This document shows, in pieces, positions 1 through 11,800 of a stretch of DNA of 64,000 bases. The stretch is from the NCBI GenBank assembly GCA_900208305.1, contig OAPG01000005.1, forward strand, positions 930,001-994,000, in the 5' to 3' direction. Made by a program: the position numbers and the translations under genes. Positions within the stretch are counted from its first letter, which is position 1; the number at the start of each line of letters is the position of its first letter. The DNA is from Melanopsichium pennsylvanicum. Taxonomy: Eukaryota; Basidiomycota; Ustilaginomycetes; Ustilaginales. The notes beneath the pieces are model-generated. The model searched no databases. It was given only the letters and a program-made list of their open reading frames with translations, and was not told the origin of the DNA.

Positions 1-132
1 CAGCTGTTGCTACTCTTATAGCATGCAATAGCTTGAAAGCCATTCTTTCATCTAGGAGTCGAATGACCCGCTCATCCATATCATCAACATTCAAGCCATT
101 GCGCAAACCACTCACCTCAAGTCTCGGTCACC

Positions 133-3100
133 ATGGCTCCCTTGCGCCTCGAATCGCGTATGCCGCGCTATGAGGGTCATCTCATCCTCAACCAAGCCAT
201 ACTCACCGACAGCCCACAGACAAGTGCTTGCACCGCCTGGTCAGAGACCTGGTGTAGCTTAGAAGATGCCAAGCTGCTGGTTTACAAAGACCGTATGGCT
301 GCCCTGATCACTCCAGACCACATGTGCGCAGTCATCGATGTTCGCAACTTTGCCTGCGTACAAATTTCCTCGGATCATTCCCTCGAGCTTGTCCTCAGCA
401 CTTGCCTTCCAGAGCCCGCTAAAACATATCCGTTCCGTCCAAAGTCAGCCATGAGCCTGAATTGGCTTGCGACAGAATGTGTAGTACGCGATAACACTGA
501 GGCCGAGCCCCGGCCTTCAATCACCTCCATCGGCCGTATCAGCTTTCAGGCAACTACGACCGCCATAAATGCTTCATCCACCTTCTCGGTCAAGACCGAC
601 GCAGAGAGCCGTCGCAATATGCCATGGACCAAGTTGGCGTCGGGTTCGCGCAAGTTGTATAACAAGGTCTCTTCCAATGGCCCTTTGCGCATCAACGACA
701 CTTGTTCTTCAAATTCTGCATGCACCACCCCCAGCATTGCATCTATCAGCGACCCGAGAGAGTCGATCGACTTTGCATCCAGCGGAGCACCTTCTCCTTG
801 CACGCCTCACTCGGCTACCTTGAGCAACATATTTCAAAGTGTGCCCATCCGTGCATCTTCGGTAGACGCCTTTCAAAGCTGGTTGGACGCCTTGACGCTT
901 ACTCTCAAACTTCATCAAGAGATGGCGCTGGCATCATCGCCCTTCATCACGCAGCAGAAGTGCAGTCCTTCCCGCCCTTCACTCGGCAACGTACCTGGCT
1001 TTCGCACTACTCCAAGCTTGCAAGCTAGTCCCTTGCTCTCAAATTTGGGTCTCGGTAGAGGTTCGACAACAGAAGAGGCAACGCCAAAGGCTTGCCGTAA
1101 ACGACATTCATCTTCAACGAGCCTCTCCTTTGCCTTGAACGCCACACATGAATCTCATCATGACGCCATCGAGCGCTTCGGAAAGACTTCCTTCGGGTCA
1201 CAACAAGCTGCAGATGCTTGGAATGATATTGCGAATCACAACTTGGTACAAGCACCTCTAAGGCGTCCCGACACTTCCGACATGACCTCCTCATCCGCAA
1301 AGCAGAACTTTTCATGCATTGGTGCCAAAAGACAAGATCGCAAACACAAGCGCTCCATCTCTACGGCTTCCTCTTCCCTCTCGTTCTCGGCAGCAGGGCC
1401 GAAGCTGTCACCGCTGCGGCGCAACAGCGTCTCAAGCACGCAGCTGCTGTCCTCCGACAGTGGCGATGCGTCGGTTTCGAGGTCGATCAAGGCGAGCTTT
1501 ACCCACGCCGACACTTTGTCACTTGGAAAACAGTCGACAACGTTGAGCTCCGATCGCGGTGTCATTCACTCTGTAGCAAACCAAGCTGGCACCAAGTCGG
1601 TTTCAATACACCGCCGATCTGGGTCGCTCTTGCGTTTCAACTCGACGCGGATCCTGGCGTGGCGAGACACCTTCACCCCATCCGAACAACCAAAAGCGAA
1701 TACGTCAGTGGGAATAGGTCTCGACGTCGATCAGGGTGATGTTAGCAGCAGTAGCCGCGCTGATACGAAGAGCAAACTGTCCAAAGGTTTTCCGAGACTC
1801 AGATCTTTGCGTCTGCTCCCGAAACGTAATGAGTTTGATGGTAATAACGGCGACGTGTCTGTCCAAGGTCGCCAGGAAGAGAGCTGCAGCTCCGCCACAT
1901 GCGAATCACAATACAGCGAGGATATTCTGACCACATCTTTGCCACGGTCCGCTGCTCCGCCAAAGATAAAAGGAATGTCAAGGACCTCGTCGTTGCTCAG
2001 TCTGACGAAAAACGCCTTGAGCTCGTTCCGCGACAGATCGAGTTCAAAGCAGAATGTCAGACATGTCTTTGACGTGCCGCAGGAAGGAGGTTTGCCGAAC
2101 GATTTTTTGCACGACACGTCAATACGCATCCATGGCGGTGGCTGCGACTTTAGCTACGAGCTCGTAGCACCGACTGGTGAAGCTAGTCCGACGCGCCCGC
2201 CTGCAAATTCATCTAGGCCTGTAGAAGCGGGTTTGCAAGATACAAGTGTGCTGGTAAGCAGCGAGGTTGCATATGACGACGACCTCAGCCAATACCTTGC
2301 GTCCCCAAATTCCGCCATTGCATCAACGTCGGCCACTATGCTCCAGAACATGCACGACGACAATGAAGCATCCTCACCTGCATTTCCGATTGAGCGTATC
2401 CTCCCCCCCGAAACCATGATTTCAACGTTTGATCAGCTGCGCGCGGCCGATCCGACTGGACGCAGCTGTGATTGGCTGAGTCACATCGAAACAGCGTCTC
2501 GTCGAGGTAGTCTCGACAGGGACGCTGCTGCCAATGGTCGCAACACACGCAAACGATCGTTGAGAATGGCTGCTTCGACGCAATTTGATTTGCGAGGTGG
2601 GTGGATGGACTTGGCAAGTGGTGGACAGAGGGTATTGAGGAATAATATGAGTCTGTGGGAGCTCAACCCTGATCGGAATAATTGGGTCAATCGCCACGTG
2701 ATGGGGAAGGAGCAAGATATGGAACGGCTGGAACAGAGGCCGGCCACTCGGAGGATGAGTGAAGACGTGTCTGACTGTGACACACATCGACTGCGTTCGC
2801 TGCCTGCACCGCCACGGGCTTGGAAAAGACGAGGAGGTATCAGCACAAGCACTTGTTCACGATCTGAATCGTCATCGAATTTGGACGCATCGGCATTGCT
2901 GCAGGTAGCAGCAGACGTGAACAAGAAACCGCTAGCAGGAGCGTTATCAGATCGTACGAACAAGAGTATGACTCATACTAGGAAGAGTGAGGGGAAAGAG
3001 TTGCCGGATCTAGAGAGGTTGGTGTTGAACGAGGTGTCAAGCAGGACAATGAAAGAGATTCAGAAGAGTAGCACCACAAAGACGATGACGACGACGACGA

Positions 3101-3219
3101 CTAGCGCAACTTGTGCTAGATCACCTTCGAGGAGACTTGGCGCAACGTCGACGATGCGAAGGTTGTCGACCACAAGGACAAGGACGATTGGTGTGGGCAG
3201 GATTGCTTCTTTGGCTTGA
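133..3219 (+). CDS. large Ser-rich protein with a split PH-like domain
   Basis: I do not recognise the gene by name. The 1028-aa frame is open from an ATG in a good context (CACCATGG). The first ~90 residues look like the start of a pleckstrin-homology domain (RYEGHLILNQ, then SETWCSLEDAKLLVYKD, then a block ending CVQIS). About 130 residues later comes a PH-like terminal helix (FQSWLDALTLTLKLHQE, near residues 244-260). The part in between and almost all of the remaining 760 residues is low-complexity Ser/Thr/Arg sequence without visible enzyme motifs; the last 100 residues are rich in basic residues and threonine. A PH domain would suggest a lipid- or membrane-linked scaffold, but that is inference from two half motifs. 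The 3' end faces the heme oxygenase gene. A fungus-specific disordered protein without any PH fold is the alternative. Confidence 0.7.
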   Translation: MAPLRLESRMPRYEGHLILNQAILTDSPQTSACTAWSETWCSLEDAKLLVYKDRMAALITPDHMCAVIDVRNFACVQISSDHSLELVLSTCLPEPAKTYPFRPKSAMSLNWLATECVVRDNTEAEPRPSITSIGRISFQATTTAINASSTFSVKTDAESRRNMPWTKLASGSRKLYNKVSSNGPLRINDTCSSNSACTTPSIASISDPRESIDFASSGAPSPCTPHSATLSNIFQSVPIRASSVDAFQSWLDALTLTLKLHQEMALASSPFITQQKCSPSRPSLGNVPGFRTTPSLQASPLLSNLGLGRGSTTEEATPKACRKRHSSSTSLSFALNATHESHHDAIERFGKTSFGSQQAADAWNDIANHNLVQAPLRRPDTSDMTSSSAKQNFSCIGAKRQDRKHKRSISTASSSLSFSAAGPKLSPLRRNSVSSTQLLSSDSGDASVSRSIKASFTHADTLSLGKQSTTLSSDRGVIHSVANQAGTKSVSIHRRSGSLLRFNSTRILAWRDTFTPSEQPKANTSVGIGLDVDQGDVSSSSRADTKSKLSKGFPRLRSLRLLPKRNEFDGNNGDVSVQGRQEESCSSATCESQYSEDILTTSLPRSAAPPKIKGMSRTSSLLSLTKNALSSFRDRSSSKQNVRHVFDVPQEGGLPNDFLHDTSIRIHGGGCDFSYELVAPTGEASPTRPPANSSRPVEAGLQDTSVLVSSEVAYDDDLSQYLASPNSAIASTSATMLQNMHDDNEASSPAFPIERILPPETMISTFDQLRAADPTGRSCDWLSHIETASRRGSLDRDAAANGRNTRKRSLRMAASTQFDLRGGWMDLASGGQRVLRNNMSLWELNPDRNNWVNRHVMGKEQDMERLEQRPATRRMSEDVSDCDTHRLRSLPAPPRAWKRRGGISTSTCSRSESSSNLDASALLQVAADVNKKPLAGALSDRTNKSMTHTRKSEGKELPDLERLVLNEVSSRTMKEIQKSSTTKTMTTTTTSATCARSPSRRLGATSTMRRLSTTRTRTIGVGRIASLA

Positions 3220-3510
3220 TCCACTTTGGCTTGAAATTCACACACTTAGGTTGGTTTTTAGGATTTGGCAACCTGTTGTGACTCGAAAGCACGATTTCAT
3301 GACTTGTAATGATGGTTCATGTTGATGTTGACACAGAAGGGAATGATGGATTTGGAAATGATTTTTTTTAAACGTTGTGATTATGATTGAGTAAGTTAGG
3401 TTTTCGAAATGAGATTTTTTTTTTTTTTAAATTGCAGTAGATCCGTCATCCTACCTCGTGGACTGTACAGTACAATTGGAATGTAAGGTCAGGACCGATA
3501 GGGATCGTGA

Positions 3511-4935
3511 CTAGGCAACGTGTTTTTGGTTGGTGGTGTAAGACGATATGTGGAACCAATGTGCAACACCTATGATTAACACTGCCATGATGAAAATTTG
3601 GAAGATTATAGATTTTTGTTGGACTCTACTGTGCGGCTTTAATTTTACTTTTCCTTTTTGTCTCGGTAGGATGGACTGTTTGATTTGTGAATGTACTGGG
3701 TTGATTCTCAAGTTTGCGGGTAGTAGACTTTCGAATAAAGTGGTATTGAGATCAAACGCTCTGTTGGCTTCGTTGATGAATGATTGGATGATGGTATTTT
3801 TGTTTTTTTTTGCTTCGGTTGCTGTTGAAAATCCTTTTTCCATCGCTTCTTTAAACCTCTTTTTTAAATCTTTACCTTTAAAATTATAAAACATAAACCC
3901 ATCAAATCCTATCTTCCCTTCTGTCACCATCATCATCATCATCCTTTTTTCCCTTGTTGTTGTGATTGTAGTATCAACAGGAAAACGTTTAATCAACTTT
4001 TTAACAATATGTTGACCACCACTTAAATCACCCAAATACCTCGTATAAGCATGTGATATCAACAAACCCGATCTCTCACCTTTAAGATCAAGTAGTAAAC
4101 AAGAAACGTATTCAAGTGTGGCTTTAACCTGAGCTGGTTTTAAAAGTGCAAAATGTTCTCTCTCCAAAGTCTTACCAATCGTCATATCATGACAACAACA
4201 AGATGATTCAAATTCCAACGATAATGCATCTTTTACAAGAATCTCTAATCGTTTTCTTGCATCATCATCTTCCACATCTTGATCAACCATACATCCAAAA
4301 TGTGTACCACCATCATTTTGATTTTCTCGATTTTGTTCCATAGATACTTGTGCAAGAGCCTCAAGATCTGCACCAGTATGCAACTCGATTGTTAAAAGAT
4401 GTTTTGAAATATCATCTAGTAACCACCTTGTCCTTGCTAAACTCTGCACCAAATTCAATTCACCATCGTGTTTTTCTTCTTGTTGTTCGAACAAGGGAAT
4501 TAGAAGAGGATTTAGACGAGCTTTATACATGGCAGATTCTAAAGCTGCATAGATGCAAACCAACATGATGTTGAATCGTACATAATCTAACCTGTCAAAT
4601 GCCACACTTTCCTCCCCAATCAATGTTGTTGTTGTCGTCGTCGTCGTTGAAGAAGATGATGATGATGATGAGGAGGAGGTGGTGAGGGAGGAGAGTAGCA
4701 AAGATACACCTTTGGATTTTTCCACTGCCCGATGCGATGCAGCCGTACCCACTCGTAGCGCTTCCGAGAGTGTGAATCCAGCAGAAACAAGGTCAACTTT
4801 TCCAGGTTGGGAAGAAAAAGTGGCGGATGGTGGGGCAAAGCCATGAATAGATTCGAATTGAGCCTTTTGATCAGCAGTCGAGTTTTTGGTCATGGGTGCG
4901 AGAAGCGTTGCGAATTTGGCGAATGGACACGACAT
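3511..4935 (-). CDS. HMX1: heme oxygenase, C-terminally membrane anchored
   Basis: This 474-aa protein should open heme to biliverdin, iron and carbon monoxide at the ER membrane. The first ATG in frame (MSCPFAKF) is chosen as start; the frame is open a further 34 codons but without an ATG. The proximal heme-ligand helix is at about residues 58-72 (GTAASHRAVEKS, His68), and the family signature HAYTRYLGDLSGGQ follows in the second half, then the FYNF block typical of the family. A hydrophobic helix near the C-terminus (IIFQIFIMAVLIIGVAHWF) is the tail anchor, as in yeast Hmx1 and animal HO-1. The enzyme is longer than the usual ~300 aa because of inserted Ser/Thr runs (near residues 90-115) and Asp/Gly-rich loops. 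Codons are AT-rich towards the 3' end. Family assignment is firm; subcellular site is inferred from the anchor. Confidence 0.94.
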   Translation of the reverse strand: MSCPFAKFATLLAPMTKNSTADQKAQFESIHGFAPPSATFSSQPGKVDLVSAGFTLSEALRVGTAASHRAVEKSKGVSLLLSSLTTSSSSSSSSSSTTTTTTTTLIGEESVAFDRLDYVRFNIMLVCIYAALESAMYKARLNPLLIPLFEQQEEKHDGELNLVQSLARTRWLLDDISKHLLTIELHTGADLEALAQVSMEQNRENQNDGGTHFGCMVDQDVEDDDARKRLEILVKDALSLEFESSCCCHDMTIGKTLEREHFALLKPAQVKATLEYVSCLLLDLKGERSGLLISHAYTRYLGDLSGGQHIVKKLIKRFPVDTTITTTREKRMMMMMVTEGKIGFDGFMFYNFKGKDLKKRFKEAMEKGFSTATEAKKNKNTIIQSFINEANRAFDLNTTLFESLLPANLRINPVHSQIKQSILPRQKGKVKLKPHSRVQQKSIIFQIFIMAVLIIGVAHWFHISSYTTNQKHVA

Positions 4936-5707
4936 GTTGCGTGTGCGGTGTAAAGCTGGCTGGGGATGGGATATATCTGATTGAACAGGGAATGCAGATG
5001 GACAATGGTATTCAAGAGAAAGAGTTTGAAATGTCAAGGGGGTGGGGGGGAAAAGAGGTTGGGACGCTTCTTAAATGTACTTTGGTTGTTTATTCTTTGG
5101 CCTGAGGATTGTGATGATGAGATGTACAGATTGGTTGAAAGTGTGTTTTGGGTGATGAAAGGGGCTAAGGGTAAAGCGTACGCAAAAAGGTTGAGCACGC
5201 TGTATAGGATGATGATAAGTTGCCAAGCATATGTTGGCAGAGGAGCTGAAAGGGTTCAGCAAACCTTTGGCGAAGCACTTAGATCAGAGTCGTTTTACCC
5301 TCAAAAAGTTTGAATTTCGTGCTTTGCATACAGTGTAGGATGATGCGAGACAAAAGACAGGGCACTCACCCTCACTTTATTTTCTTGTTGTATTTCAGGC
5401 GTTCTTTGGGCATATTTTGTAATTATTATTTACTCGAATTCACCACGCTGCCATGAGTCGGTATCGTCTGGACAATTCGACGCATTTGGTTTCAAAGGAA
5501 AAGGGTTCTTTTGCACGCACAACACAGCTGAATCACCCTCGCACACAGTCCCCTTGTTTATTTTGCTTTTAGCTGATCTGTGCAAGATACAGGCAAGAAA
5601 TCACGCAATGGATTGTCGAGGTTGACACCCTCTGCTCGTGCTCCCAAGAAATGTTGACTAAATCACTTTGTAGTGAACCTAGATAGCGTGGTTTGACGCA
5701 AAGCCAT

Positions 5708-5719
5708 CTAATCAGATAA
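5708..5719 (+). promoter_or_regulatory. GATA-type motif, copy 1 of CTAATCAGATAA
   Basis: The 12-mer CTAATCAGATAA occurs here and again at 5990-6001, in the same orientation, between the heme oxygenase and RRM genes. The AGATAA core fits fungal GATA factors, which in smuts include the iron regulator Urbs1. A link to iron control of heme oxygenase is inference. Confidence 0.35.
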
Positions 5720-5759
5720 AAGGGGAAAAAAAAGCATGTTTTGATTCCTCACAGCATCG

Positions 5760-5761
<2 letters not shown>

Positions 5762-5798
<37 letters not shown>
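5762..5798. repeat. (CT)n microsatellite
   Basis: An uninterrupted CT tract of about 18 units. A similar tract lies at 7083-7113. Neither is coding. Confidence 0.95.
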
Positions 5799-5799
<1 letters not shown>

Positions 5800-5989
5800 C
5801 TTGGTATGACATGCTGAAGCGGTGGGATTGCAAAAGGCGCCAAGAACTCATCGAGTCATCATCCGCATTTTCGCCGTTCATTTCCCCTTGCCTTTCCTTT
5901 TGTGACACAGCAAAGCGGTCATCCTCTAGTTGTACGCATTCCTAATGCATTCACAGTACTGCTTTGCCAGCAAATGCAGCTTGAGTCTG

Positions 5990-6001
5990 CTAATCAGATA
6001 A
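5990..6001 (+). promoter_or_regulatory. GATA-type motif, copy 2 of CTAATCAGATAA
   Basis: Second exact copy of the 12-mer at 5708-5719, about 280 bases further from the heme oxygenase start. Repetition of a 12-base word in a short intergenic stretch argues for a binding site rather than chance, but no protein is shown to bind. Confidence 0.35.
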
Positions 6002-7079
6002 GATTCCCGCCTTTACCGATTCTCTCCACCCGAGCAAGTCACCGAGAAGAACCCCGTCGAGCTTGGATCACGGCCTTCCGTTTCCCGTTCTAAGAAGCGC
6101 ACATCTTTCAACAATCAACAAGCTCAAGTCGTGACACTCTTGGAACAAGCACTTGACCTACCAACCCAGCCAAAACTATATTCACCTCGCAATACTGGGA
6201 TTAGGTGGGACGTAGTTGATTTGACTTGAATGTATCGTCGAGGTACAAAGCTGATGTTTTAGGTGTCCAATTTTCTACGCTTTGTTGTCAGCTTTCCAGA
6301 GTTACAGCCTATATCCAGTATCCTCACAACCTTGACCTGATCATCAAACTATGTCGAGCTCCCAGCGTGGGCACTAATTTGTGAGAGATTTGCAAGTGGA
6401 AAGATATCTGAGTACAGCAACTACACAACTATCGAGAGCGAAAGCAGGATGGACCGCACTCTTGCCATAAATTGACTTGGAGACTGAATTGCTGCTGATG
6501 ATGAGCAGATGGGGCTAAGAGAGAAACATGGTTGGGAGCGGCAAGAGAAGCAAGATCGACCCCAACTTTGTCTTGGGCTTGGGCAATTTAGTAAGAATGT
6601 TAGGGTTAGAACAAGATACATTTTCTTCGAGAATTAAAATTACGCGAGCTGCGGGTTGGAATGCGCGACACCACTCAACGCGGTTGGCTGTGCTGAGCCA
6701 CGAAAGCCTCGGCAAAACAGTAATGTATTCATACTAATAAACTGCATTTTATTACAGTAATATTTATTTACTTTGGAGTATAGTAATTTAGCTGACCGCG
6801 TGTAGAGTGCTCACCATGGGGGGGAAAAAAAAAAGAAAAAAAAAATAAAAGATTGTGCAGCGTTGGTAGTCAGTCATTGCAGGCAGAATGAGGTTTGAAC
6901 TCAAGAAAGGCGTGCTGTGCTGCATTGAACTGCAAGAGACGAGAGGGCGCGCAGCTTGCAATGCAAACAAATGAATAAAATCAGTTGGCGATTGCCTTTC
7001 AGACAAAGACACAGCCAATAATCAAAAAAAAACGTTTCATCATGGTCGTCGTTGTCACTACCACCATCTCCACCCCCCC

Positions 7080-7082
<3 letters not shown>

Positions 7083-7113
<31 letters not shown>
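7083..7113. repeat. (CT)n microsatellite
   Basis: CT tract of about 15 units at the upstream edge of the pyrimidine-rich leader of the RRM-like gene. Confidence 0.95.
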
Positions 7114-7118
<5 letters not shown>

Positions 7119-7549
7119 ACATCTCCCCTTATCCTACCTTGATTTTTTACATTGCCTCTCTTTCTCAGACTCGCCATCATCTTTTATCCAATTCCAATTT
7201 TGCATTCTCACCAGTCTTCGACGCCACCACTACTTTCAATACTTCACATCTTTTGGCCACACCGTCGTCAATACCCTTTGCACCTCTATTTCGCACTTAG
7301 CATCTTCCTAATTTGTGCTTCTCACACCCTTCTATACTCATCTTTTTATACTCGAAGCCTATCACACAAATCCACGTTTGGCTCATCTTGTTCCTCGTTT
7401 TTCCCGTATCACAAATCGCATCAATCTACTCTAGACTCAACGTTCTTATTTCCCGCCAATCAATCACTGCGTGTCAACTCTCTCCAACCTGCAGCACACC
7501 GACCTTCGATATCGAAATATTCTGCACACTTCTTCGTACCTCAAGCATC

Positions 7550-8512
7550 ATGTCGGTCGCATCAGCATTGCCCCTTCTTTCACCCCTTGTGACCCGCATC
7601 CTTCAACTTTCTGGCTTCCCACCCCAACTCAAGACTCGCGACCTGCAGCAAGTTTTTTCTGCCTATGAAGAAGAAAAGGGCGGTTACAAGATCAAATGGG
7701 TAGACGACACCACCGCTCTCATCATCTTTGCCGACCCTGCCACCGCCAAAAAGGCGTACCTTCGCACCATCATGTCTCCACCACAACAGCTCATCAACGA
7801 CAATGGCGTCCCTGCCAACATCAAACCTTACGACGGTGACGATGCCAGTGCAATCATTTCGAGCGTTTCCAATCGTCAAAGATCACGTTCCAATGGAGGT
7901 GGTATCCTTGGCAGCCCTACCAAGCAGCCCGCCGAAATCGTCGCTCCAGCCACACCAGACAGCCCGTCCAAATCTCTTCGCGCTCACGCACATACACCTT
8001 CATTTGGCCGTTCACTAGGCCACAGACGTCAACAAAGCGGCTCCAACCCCAATCTTCCACCCAAACCTGTCGCAGCTGCTTTGTTCGATGCTGCTAACGG
8101 AGGTCCGTCCCCCGCCAACCGTGTTCTTGCCGGTGTCGACACGCTCAGCGGAATTGCTGGATTACCAGCCAACCCCGTCGCTGCAGCGAGGTCTACAGCC
8201 ATGTCCGAATCTTCATCAAAGATGTCTCGTACAAGCAGCACCACTTCAGAGTCGCTCGACGCCGATCTAGCCAGTCTATCACTCAAGAACAGCAACAGAA
8301 ACAGCAATGGTACAAAGTCTTCGCCCAACGCAAGCTCGCAAGCTCTACTTGCCGAACCAGCCATCATCTCCAATAGTCCAAACAAGCGCAGCACCAACGG
8401 CAGCAATTTGAGGCAGAGCCCGCTTCCACGCGCTCCCGGCGGTATTGCTACCTCACCAACGCCTACGCCCAGCTCAGAAACAGCTAGAGCCGCCACCACC
8501 ACCGTTGGCTAA
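7550..8512 (+). CDS. RRM-like protein of the R3HCC1/R3HCC1L type
   Basis: The 320-aa protein starts at MSVASALPLL; the frame is open upstream, but that part is pyrimidine-rich leader. Residues ~15-75 form one compact domain: a first strand LQLSGFPPQLKTRDLQQVFS, then KIKWVDDTTALIIFADPATA and a following helix. This combination (GFP..KT.DL..VF..Y, IKWVDDT.AL..F) is what I remember from the RRM-like domain of animal R3HCC1/R3HCC1L and their fungal relatives. No R3H domain is visible. The other 240 residues are disordered, rich in Ser, Asn and Pro, with several SP/TP sites. A role in RNA binding is likely but unproven; the partner RNA and pathway are unknown. The downstream gene converges on it. 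Confidence 0.72.
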   Translation: MSVASALPLLSPLVTRILQLSGFPPQLKTRDLQQVFSAYEEEKGGYKIKWVDDTTALIIFADPATAKKAYLRTIMSPPQQLINDNGVPANIKPYDGDDASAIISSVSNRQRSRSNGGGILGSPTKQPAEIVAPATPDSPSKSLRAHAHTPSFGRSLGHRRQQSGSNPNLPPKPVAAALFDAANGGPSPANRVLAGVDTLSGIAGLPANPVAAARSTAMSESSSKMSRTSSTTSESLDADLASLSLKNSNRNSNGTKSSPNASSQALLAEPAIISNSPNKRSTNGSNLRQSPLPRAPGGIATSPTPTPSSETARAATTTVG

Positions 8513-8878
8513 AGGCAGGATCTATCGTAAACTATCGTTATTCATTGTCTTTCCATCGTTCACAGCAACAGAAGTTGGACACGTAAAAGAGCAAGCAAAT
8601 CTTGGAAGATTTGACTACTTTCGTTTGGCCGTACAATCCGGCCCGTGTCTTTTTTTTCTTTTCACTCAATTTGCTACCACCAAGCGGGTATCACGCATTA
8701 TCATTATCATTTATTTATTTATTTATTTTTTAATCTGTATCCTCCCCCCCCCCCTTCATTATCATCCCAGCCCCAGTTCAATTCAGCTCTGGCTAGGTTT
8801 GTTTCATTTCTGAGAGAGTTTCTATCCTCCTTACCTTTCCAACGATCCAAAGTTTCTGACATGAGATTTTTGAGATTT
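8513..8878. other. convergent 3' region
   Basis: Shared 3' flank of the RRM-like gene and RSM22. It contains an ATTT-type short repeat (about 8708-8730) and a run of nine or ten C near 8745. No gene is seen. Confidence 0.7.
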
Positions 8879-11800
8879 TTAAACGTGGCAACCAAAAAGT
8901 TCATCATCCCATCCACCTCTCGATTTCTTTCTTGAACTTCTTCCAACCTTGTCCTTCGACTTGGACGACCAAGTTTGGAAAGACTGTAAACTGCTTTTGA
9001 ACGTTTCTTGCTCCATCTCAACACTGTCGTCACCAAACCTGCTACTTGGATGTACACTGTTTGGTCGACCTACGGTTGGAGGTGTATTGAGATTTGTGCT
9101 GATTGCAGGATGAGTTGGATTGGTGGAATTTTTTTGATGATTGTGAAGAGAAGCATCCCATTTCTTGGAATAGTTCACGTTGATTCGTTTCTCCTGTTTT
9201 CTTGTAGGTGTAACTATGTTGGGACTAATCAATCGATACGATGCCAAATTCGATTCAATCCCAACTTTCCTACTACGACTACTACTACCAATACCAGATA
9301 TAGTAGAACAAGTAACATCAACAGAATGATTTTTAACATCATCAACCGTAACAACGTCCAAATCCAAATCATCCATATCTTCAAAAAACTCCCTCAACAC
9401 CAAATCCACATCTTCCCCTTCCTCCAAACCTACAACCTGAACCGATTTTGATGTTTTCACTCCAACACCACCAGACGCAGATTGACCTTGCATCTTACTT
9501 GGTGTCCTCAAAACCAACTTTTCCGCAAGTTCCTCCAAACTCTTCAAATTCTTCCCCTCCACCTCCTTTCCCCCTTGACATCCTTCCATCATCTCCACTT
9601 GATACTCCAAAGCTGTAAGAGGATTCAACACCTTGACCACACTCTTACTTCGAGATGGATGTGGGAAGAGATCGCCCCATTTGCTCTTTCTAGCATCCTG
9701 ATAAGCCTGTTTACCAGATGCCTTGCTAATCGTAAAGCGTTCAATGTTACCAGATGCACAACACGCGTCCAAGGTAACATGTCCACCTTTTTTTAAAGGA
9801 GACTTGATCAAACGTGGCCACGAGTACGACTCCAACCTCATAGCCAATTCGGATTCGGCAGATGGCGCACCAACCTTCATCATTCCTTCCTCATCTGCTG
9901 CGATCAACGCAGAGCTGTCCTCTTGATCAATTCGAGATGCATCGCTAGTGGTAGCGCTGGTGGTGGTGGTAATGCCATTGCGAGGGGAAGAAGGAAGAGA
10001 GTTGCGAAGAGAGGCCATGATAGAATCCAACTGTTCCGGTGTGAGTTGCGCCTGTTCCGACGAGGAGGAATCCTGAGAGAGTTCGGCTTTCATTGCGTCC
10101 GGAAGGAGTGCCAACAACTGATCTTTGGCCTGTTCATCACTCATCTCTCCATACTCCACGGCAGCGTTGATACCGTCAAGAGGAGCGGTGAGTGCAGCAC
10201 CAGTGTCTACTTCCTCTAGCATGCGTCTTGCAGCACTGACCTTCTTCGCGTTCCTCAACATGTCGAGGATGCCCGTCTTTGTCTTTCTAGCCTCTGTCGA
10301 AAGTTGCTGAAGCGTATCAAAGATTCCATCTTGATTTTCAATCCCCATCCTCCTCTGAGCCTCGCTCAACAAGCTAGGCCTTTGTCCTCTTCTGACAACA
10401 ACGTAGCTGTATCCTACATTCTCTTCACCTCGATCCGAATGTTTGGTTCTACGCAGGAAGGTGGGAGTATGATACCTTGCAGTGAAGCCGCATACTTCTT
10501 TACTCTTGGCCAGATTGCCGGTATCCGACCGAGCACCTACCGCACTTGCTACGCTGGAATTGATAGCGAATGGATGAAGCAGTGGACAAGGTTTGTCGTG
10601 TGAACAGGGTGCTACGACATGTGCCCCGATTCCATCTTTGGTCTGTTTACCCAGTTGGATCAGTTGAGCTCGGGCAGAAGCGACCGAGGCAAATCCACGA
10701 GGTGTAGCAGAGTCGATGATCACAATCACTTGTGCTCCGGAATCCCACATAGCCTGAACAGCTTCGAAACGGTTGGAATCGTTGGTCATGAGCGATAGCG
10801 CGAAAGCTGAGAGCGCTAATGAGCCACCGCCAGAGCCGGTCAACGCGAGGTCTTTGGCCAAGGGGACTGACTGGAAAGTCTTTTGTACTGATGCCATGGC
10901 GGATTTTGCACCCAAGAAGTATTCGAGCGTCGGTTGATTTTCTTCCTCTCTTTGCTCTTGGACAGCTTCTTCGCAGGGTTCCTGCTCGTAGTATGTGACA
11001 CCATCAACTTGGATCTGCTCGCCCTTGTGCCTGAGTCGCACTTCACGTTCGGGGCGTGGCGGGTCGGCGGGAGATACGTTGGAGCTAGCGCTTTGCGCCA
11101 CCTTCTTTCCACTTTTGAGCAAATTTGGTCGTCGATCGTAGCCATGATAATTTTTAAGACTCATACTGCTGTTTGCATCATTACTTTGCCCGAATACTTG
11201 TGCGGCAGCCCAGAGCCCTTCACCGGCCGCACAGTCAAAGTCTAGCACTGTATCCGGTGTCCACCTCGGCAAAGCCTCTTGCAAAGTTTTCGAATCGCCT
11301 TGCACCAAGCTTGTACTAGAAAGCCTTTGACGCACCTCGGAGAAAACTGCGACGATGGCCGCGTATCGATGTGGGGAGACGGTGGCAAGGTGAAGGAGTG
11401 ATGAGCGTTTGGGTGGAATGTGTGCAGCTTCTGCCATGTGTTGTTGAGGATCGGTGAGATGTGCCAGCTTGAGATGGTCGGCTCGGAGAAGTTTGGGATC
11501 ATTGGCAGCAGTGATTAGTTGGGTGATTGCCCATGCGACATACTCTGGCAGGTAGATGGATGAGGTTGATGTGCCTGTTGGTGAAGCGTAGGCAAGCGCT
11601 AACTCGTCCCCTTGCTGAAACTCTTCTGTAGCTGGACCGCTGTTTTCTGCAGCAGCTTGATCAAGAAGCGGAGAGGCGTAAGTCACATGTCGACTAGTTC
11701 CAAACCGAGCAGCACGAGAGCGTCTGGCTTGGGAAGAGCTCAGGTTGAAATAAGCGCTCGCCTCATCGTGGTCAGAGAGCAAAGATTGATTGAGGTCGAG

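Larger units (their letters stand above)
4936..7549. other. intergenic, divergent promoters of heme oxygenase and RRM gene
   Basis: No convincing gene lies in this 2.6-kb stretch; all open frames are short and low-complexity. It holds two dinucleotide tracts (CT at about 5762-5798 and 7083-7113), a repeated 12-mer with a GATA core (listed separately), and a strongly pyrimidine-rich leader (about 7050-7549) directly before the RRM gene, which looks like a long 5' untranslated region. Confidence 0.7.
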
